From contig NZ_CP171821.2 in the NCBI RefSeq assembly GCF_028401415.2, positions 868,001 through 932,000 on the forward strand: a stretch of 64,000 nt of DNA, read 5' to 3'. The DNA comes from Glaciecola sp028401415 (GTDB lineage Bacteria > Pseudomonadota > Gammaproteobacteria > Enterobacterales > Alteromonadaceae). The notes under the pieces were generated by a model, which had not been told where the DNA came from, did no database searches, and worked only from the letters and a program-made list of their open reading frames with translations. Of this stretch, positions 62,125 through 64,000 are shown one piece after another (the stretch's first letter is position 1; each line of letters begins with the position of its first letter). Position numbers and translations under genes: made by a program.

Positions 62125-62751
62125 TTACTGCAAACGAATCATCCCGCGCTGTAAGGAAATCATAATGGCATCAGTACGATCTTTCGCCTCTAATTTTTGC
62201 AATATATTGGCAACGTGGTTCTTTACAGTGGCCTCACTAATGTTCAGCTTATACGCGATGACTTTGTTGGAGTTGCCTTGAGCAATTGTGCGTAAAATTT
62301 CCATTTCGCGCTCTGTTAAATCCGTTTGCTGCATAGCATCGGCATACAGTTCTGCTATATTGCCTTCGAGCAATCTATTGCCGTTAAATACATGGCGTAT
62401 GCCGTCGATAATGCGGCTACTTGCCGCATCTTTAAGCATAAATCCTCTAGCGCCCGCATTAATCGTTCGCTTTACCGTATCTTCACCGCCATAGGTGGTC
62501 AATACGATTATTTTTGCGTGTGGATCTTCAGCTAAAATTTGGGAGATCGCCTGTTCCCCATCCATATCGGGAAGTTGTAAATCCATAATGACTACATCAG
62601 GTTTGTTTTCGCGATAAAGCGCCACCGCACGTTTTGCATTTTCTGCTTGAGCAATAACCGACATGTCGGTTTCATCATCAATCAATGCCGCAATACCTAG
62701 ACGCAGTGCGGGATGATCATCGGCTATAAGGACTTTTATATCTTTGGACAT
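62125..62751 (-). CDS. NarL/LuxR family response regulator
   Basis: A 208-residue regulator with receiver domain (acidic DD, phospho-Asp57 in VVIMDLQLPDMDG) and C-terminal LuxR-type HTH (LTEREMEILRTIAQGNSNKVIA, recognition helix EATVKNHV). It ends 7 bp from the kinase gene on the opposite strand, a natural two-component pair despite convergent orientation. Confidence 0.94.
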   Translation of the reverse strand: MSKDIKVLIADDHPALRLGIAALIDDETDMSVIAQAENAKRAVALYRENKPDVVIMDLQLPDMDGEQAISQILAEDPHAKIIVLTTYGGEDTVKRTINAGARGFMLKDAASSRIIDGIRHVFNGNRLLEGNIAELYADAMQQTDLTEREMEILRTIAQGNSNKVIAYKLNISEATVKNHVANILQKLEAKDRTDAIMISLQRGMIRLQ

Positions 62752-62898
62752 GGGTGATGTTTTTTCTGATGCTCTAGCTATGCAGCGTTGCTTGTGAGGA
62801 CTTCGCTATGGTTTATTCATTCATTGTTTGAATAAGTATAGAAGGCAATGTATTTTTGTAAAAGGCATGTATAGACATTATTAACCATCACATCAGGT

Positions 62899-63104
62899 TA
62901 ATTAACCCGAATCCTGTTTAAGAAATGGTGCAAGCGCTTGTTTCACATACTTAAATTAATTTTTACACTCAGTGCTGCTAGAATTGTGAAGGACAAGGCG
63001 CAAAAGTCACGTAATAGTTATTCTATTGCTGGCTTTTGCAACGCAGTAATTCGCAATTCTAGCGGTGCTGAGCGCCGTTTCTTAAACAGGATTCAGGTTA
63101 ATTA
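62899..63104. repeat. 206-bp imperfect palindrome (MITE/REP-like)
   Basis: Arms of about 30 bp (62899-62928 and 63074-63104) are inverted copies with about two mismatches (outer GAATCCTGTTTAAGAAA on both). Inner segments (CTAGAATTG ... GCAAAAG) are also complementary, so the whole element can fold into one long hairpin. No gene is in it; this accounts for most of the 62752-63122 gap. A partial relative lies at 48741. Confidence 0.75.
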
Positions 63105-63122
63105 CCTCAACAGGAGCAGGAA

Positions 63123-64000
63123 ATGGATTTAGGTAGACGAGATTTACTAAAGCGTATCAGCGCCATTAGCGCCTTGGCAGCTGCGGGTGTGTCCGGAACA
63201 TCATTAGCCTCGCCACCAGCACTACTGCAGCTAAAGGGTAATATAAATCACGCAGTGAGCCGTTGGACCTATGGACATTTAAGCATTGAAGAGCTTTGCG
63301 TGCTGGTGAAATCTATCGGATTTAGTGCGATTGATTTAGTCGGCCCTGAAGATTGGCCTGTATTGAAAAAATACGGCATCGACTCTTCAATGTGCAACGG
63401 CGCAGAGCCTAATCTCGAGGATGGTTTTATTCATCCAGAGCATCATGATGACCTTGAGCAACGCTATCTCAAGCATATTGATTTGGTGGCAGATGCCGGA
63501 TACACCAACCTCGTTTGTTTCAGTGGTAATGCCAGAGGAATGAGTGAACAAGAAGGCTTACAAAACGCGATTACAGGCCTCAAGCGTGTTGTTCCTCATG
63601 CAAAAAAGCGCGGCGTGGTATTACAGCTGGAGCTATTCAATAGCAAAGTCGACCACCCTGATTACATGGCTGACAACTCTGCGTGGGGTATTGAGCTATG
63701 TAAGGCCATTGATTCCCCTAATTTCAAACTGCTCTACGACATTTATCATATGCAAATTGAAGAAGGCGATATTATTCGCAACATTCAAAACAATCATCAG
63801 TTTTACGGTCACTACCACACAGCTGGCGTGCCGGGTCGCCATGAAATAGACGACACCCAAGAACTCTATTATCCAGCTATTGCCAAGGCCATTGTGGCAA
63901 CAGGTTTCGAAGGCTATCTGGCGCAGGAATTTGTACCTGCCGCCAAAGGGAATACTGCTAAAGCAGAGTCTTTATTGAATGCGATTAAGATATGCGATGT
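63123..64000 (+). CDS. sugar phosphate isomerase/epimerase family, 3' truncated
   Basis: The frame is open from ATG 63123 (CAGGAGCAGG upstream) to the window end. The N-terminus has a Tat-like signal (GRRDLLKR then hydrophobic). A xylose isomerase-like TIM barrel follows with LQLELFNSKVDHP, LLYDIYHMQ and YHTAGVPGRHEI, matching hydroxypyruvate isomerase-like proteins. Probably periplasmic; the last residues are outside the window. Confidence 0.88.
   Translation, partial: MDLGRRDLLKRISAISALAAAGVSGTSLASPPALLQLKGNINHAVSRWTYGHLSIEELCVLVKSIGFSAIDLVGPEDWPVLKKYGIDSSMCNGAEPNLEDGFIHPEHHDDLEQRYLKHIDLVADAGYTNLVCFSGNARGMSEQEGLQNAITGLKRVVPHAKKRGVVLQLELFNSKVDHPDYMADNSAWGIELCKAIDSPNFKLLYDIYHMQIEEGDIIRNIQNNHQFYGHYHTAGVPGRHEIDDTQELYYPAIAKAIVATGFEGYLAQEFVPAAKGNTAKAESLLNAIKICD

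Overview
The window looks like chromosome from a marine gammaproteobacterium of the order Alteromonadales. The genus is not determinable by eye. Supporting signs are moderate GC, the ndpA (yejK) - yejL - yejM order, PTPS-like and M61 genes typical of the group, and a chromosomal integron. No RNA gene or CRISPR array was seen.

Layout. (1) 1-12.2 kb holds ordinary chromosomal genes: a LysR regulator divergent from a two-subunit CoA-transferase, a DEAD-box helicase, an EF-hand protein, the tRNA hydroxylase TrhO, a VieB-like response regulator with TPRs, a DMT transporter, a DUF6279 lipoprotein and 6-phosphofructokinase. (2) 12.3-17.2 kb is a one-strand run of small accessory genes (hydrolase, lipoprotein, GNAT, zinc ribbon, DUF1801, M23 peptidase, SEC-C). 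It resembles cassette content but I see no attC sites. (3) 17.4-43.1 kb is a mobile sedentary-type integron. The integrase gene intI (42136-43098, +) faces away from a leftward array of about 32 cassettes, whose genes are almost all on the minus strand, separated by 31 recognisable attC sites. (4) 43.1-64 kb is chromosome again: Mpo1-like, M61 peptidase, hydrolase-OsmC fusion, gnd, thioredoxin-like, serine hydrolase, M23 peptidase, PTPS-like, ndpA/yejL/yejM, an ABC exporter pair, TonB-like lipoprotein, AraC regulator, a NarL-type two-component pair, and a sugar isomerase gene cut by the window end.

The array. Three copies of one 1949-bp group IIC-attC intron sit exactly at cassette junctions (20935-22883, 24784-26732, 37681-39629). 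Their flanking exons differ, so they are three separate insertions. One 475-bp cassette for a small membrane protein occurs three times. A 351-bp cassette with no credible ORF, but with a strong 18-bp-stem hairpin and a terminator-like structure, is tandemly duplicated. Toxin-antitoxin type cassettes are prominent: parDE-like, higBA, brnTA, two DUF4160/DUF2442 pairs, and a HigA-like regulator with a frameshifted partner. One attC is split by a decayed IS1182-family element. The array ends at the 3' remnant of an unrelated group II intron.

How it works together. IntI would capture cassettes at attI (about 41.84 kb), from which a leftward promoter could drive the first cassettes. Distal cassettes probably rely on their own promoters, clear for higBA and likely for brnTA. 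TA cassettes probably stabilise the array. Introns, IS insertion and cassette duplication have remodelled it.
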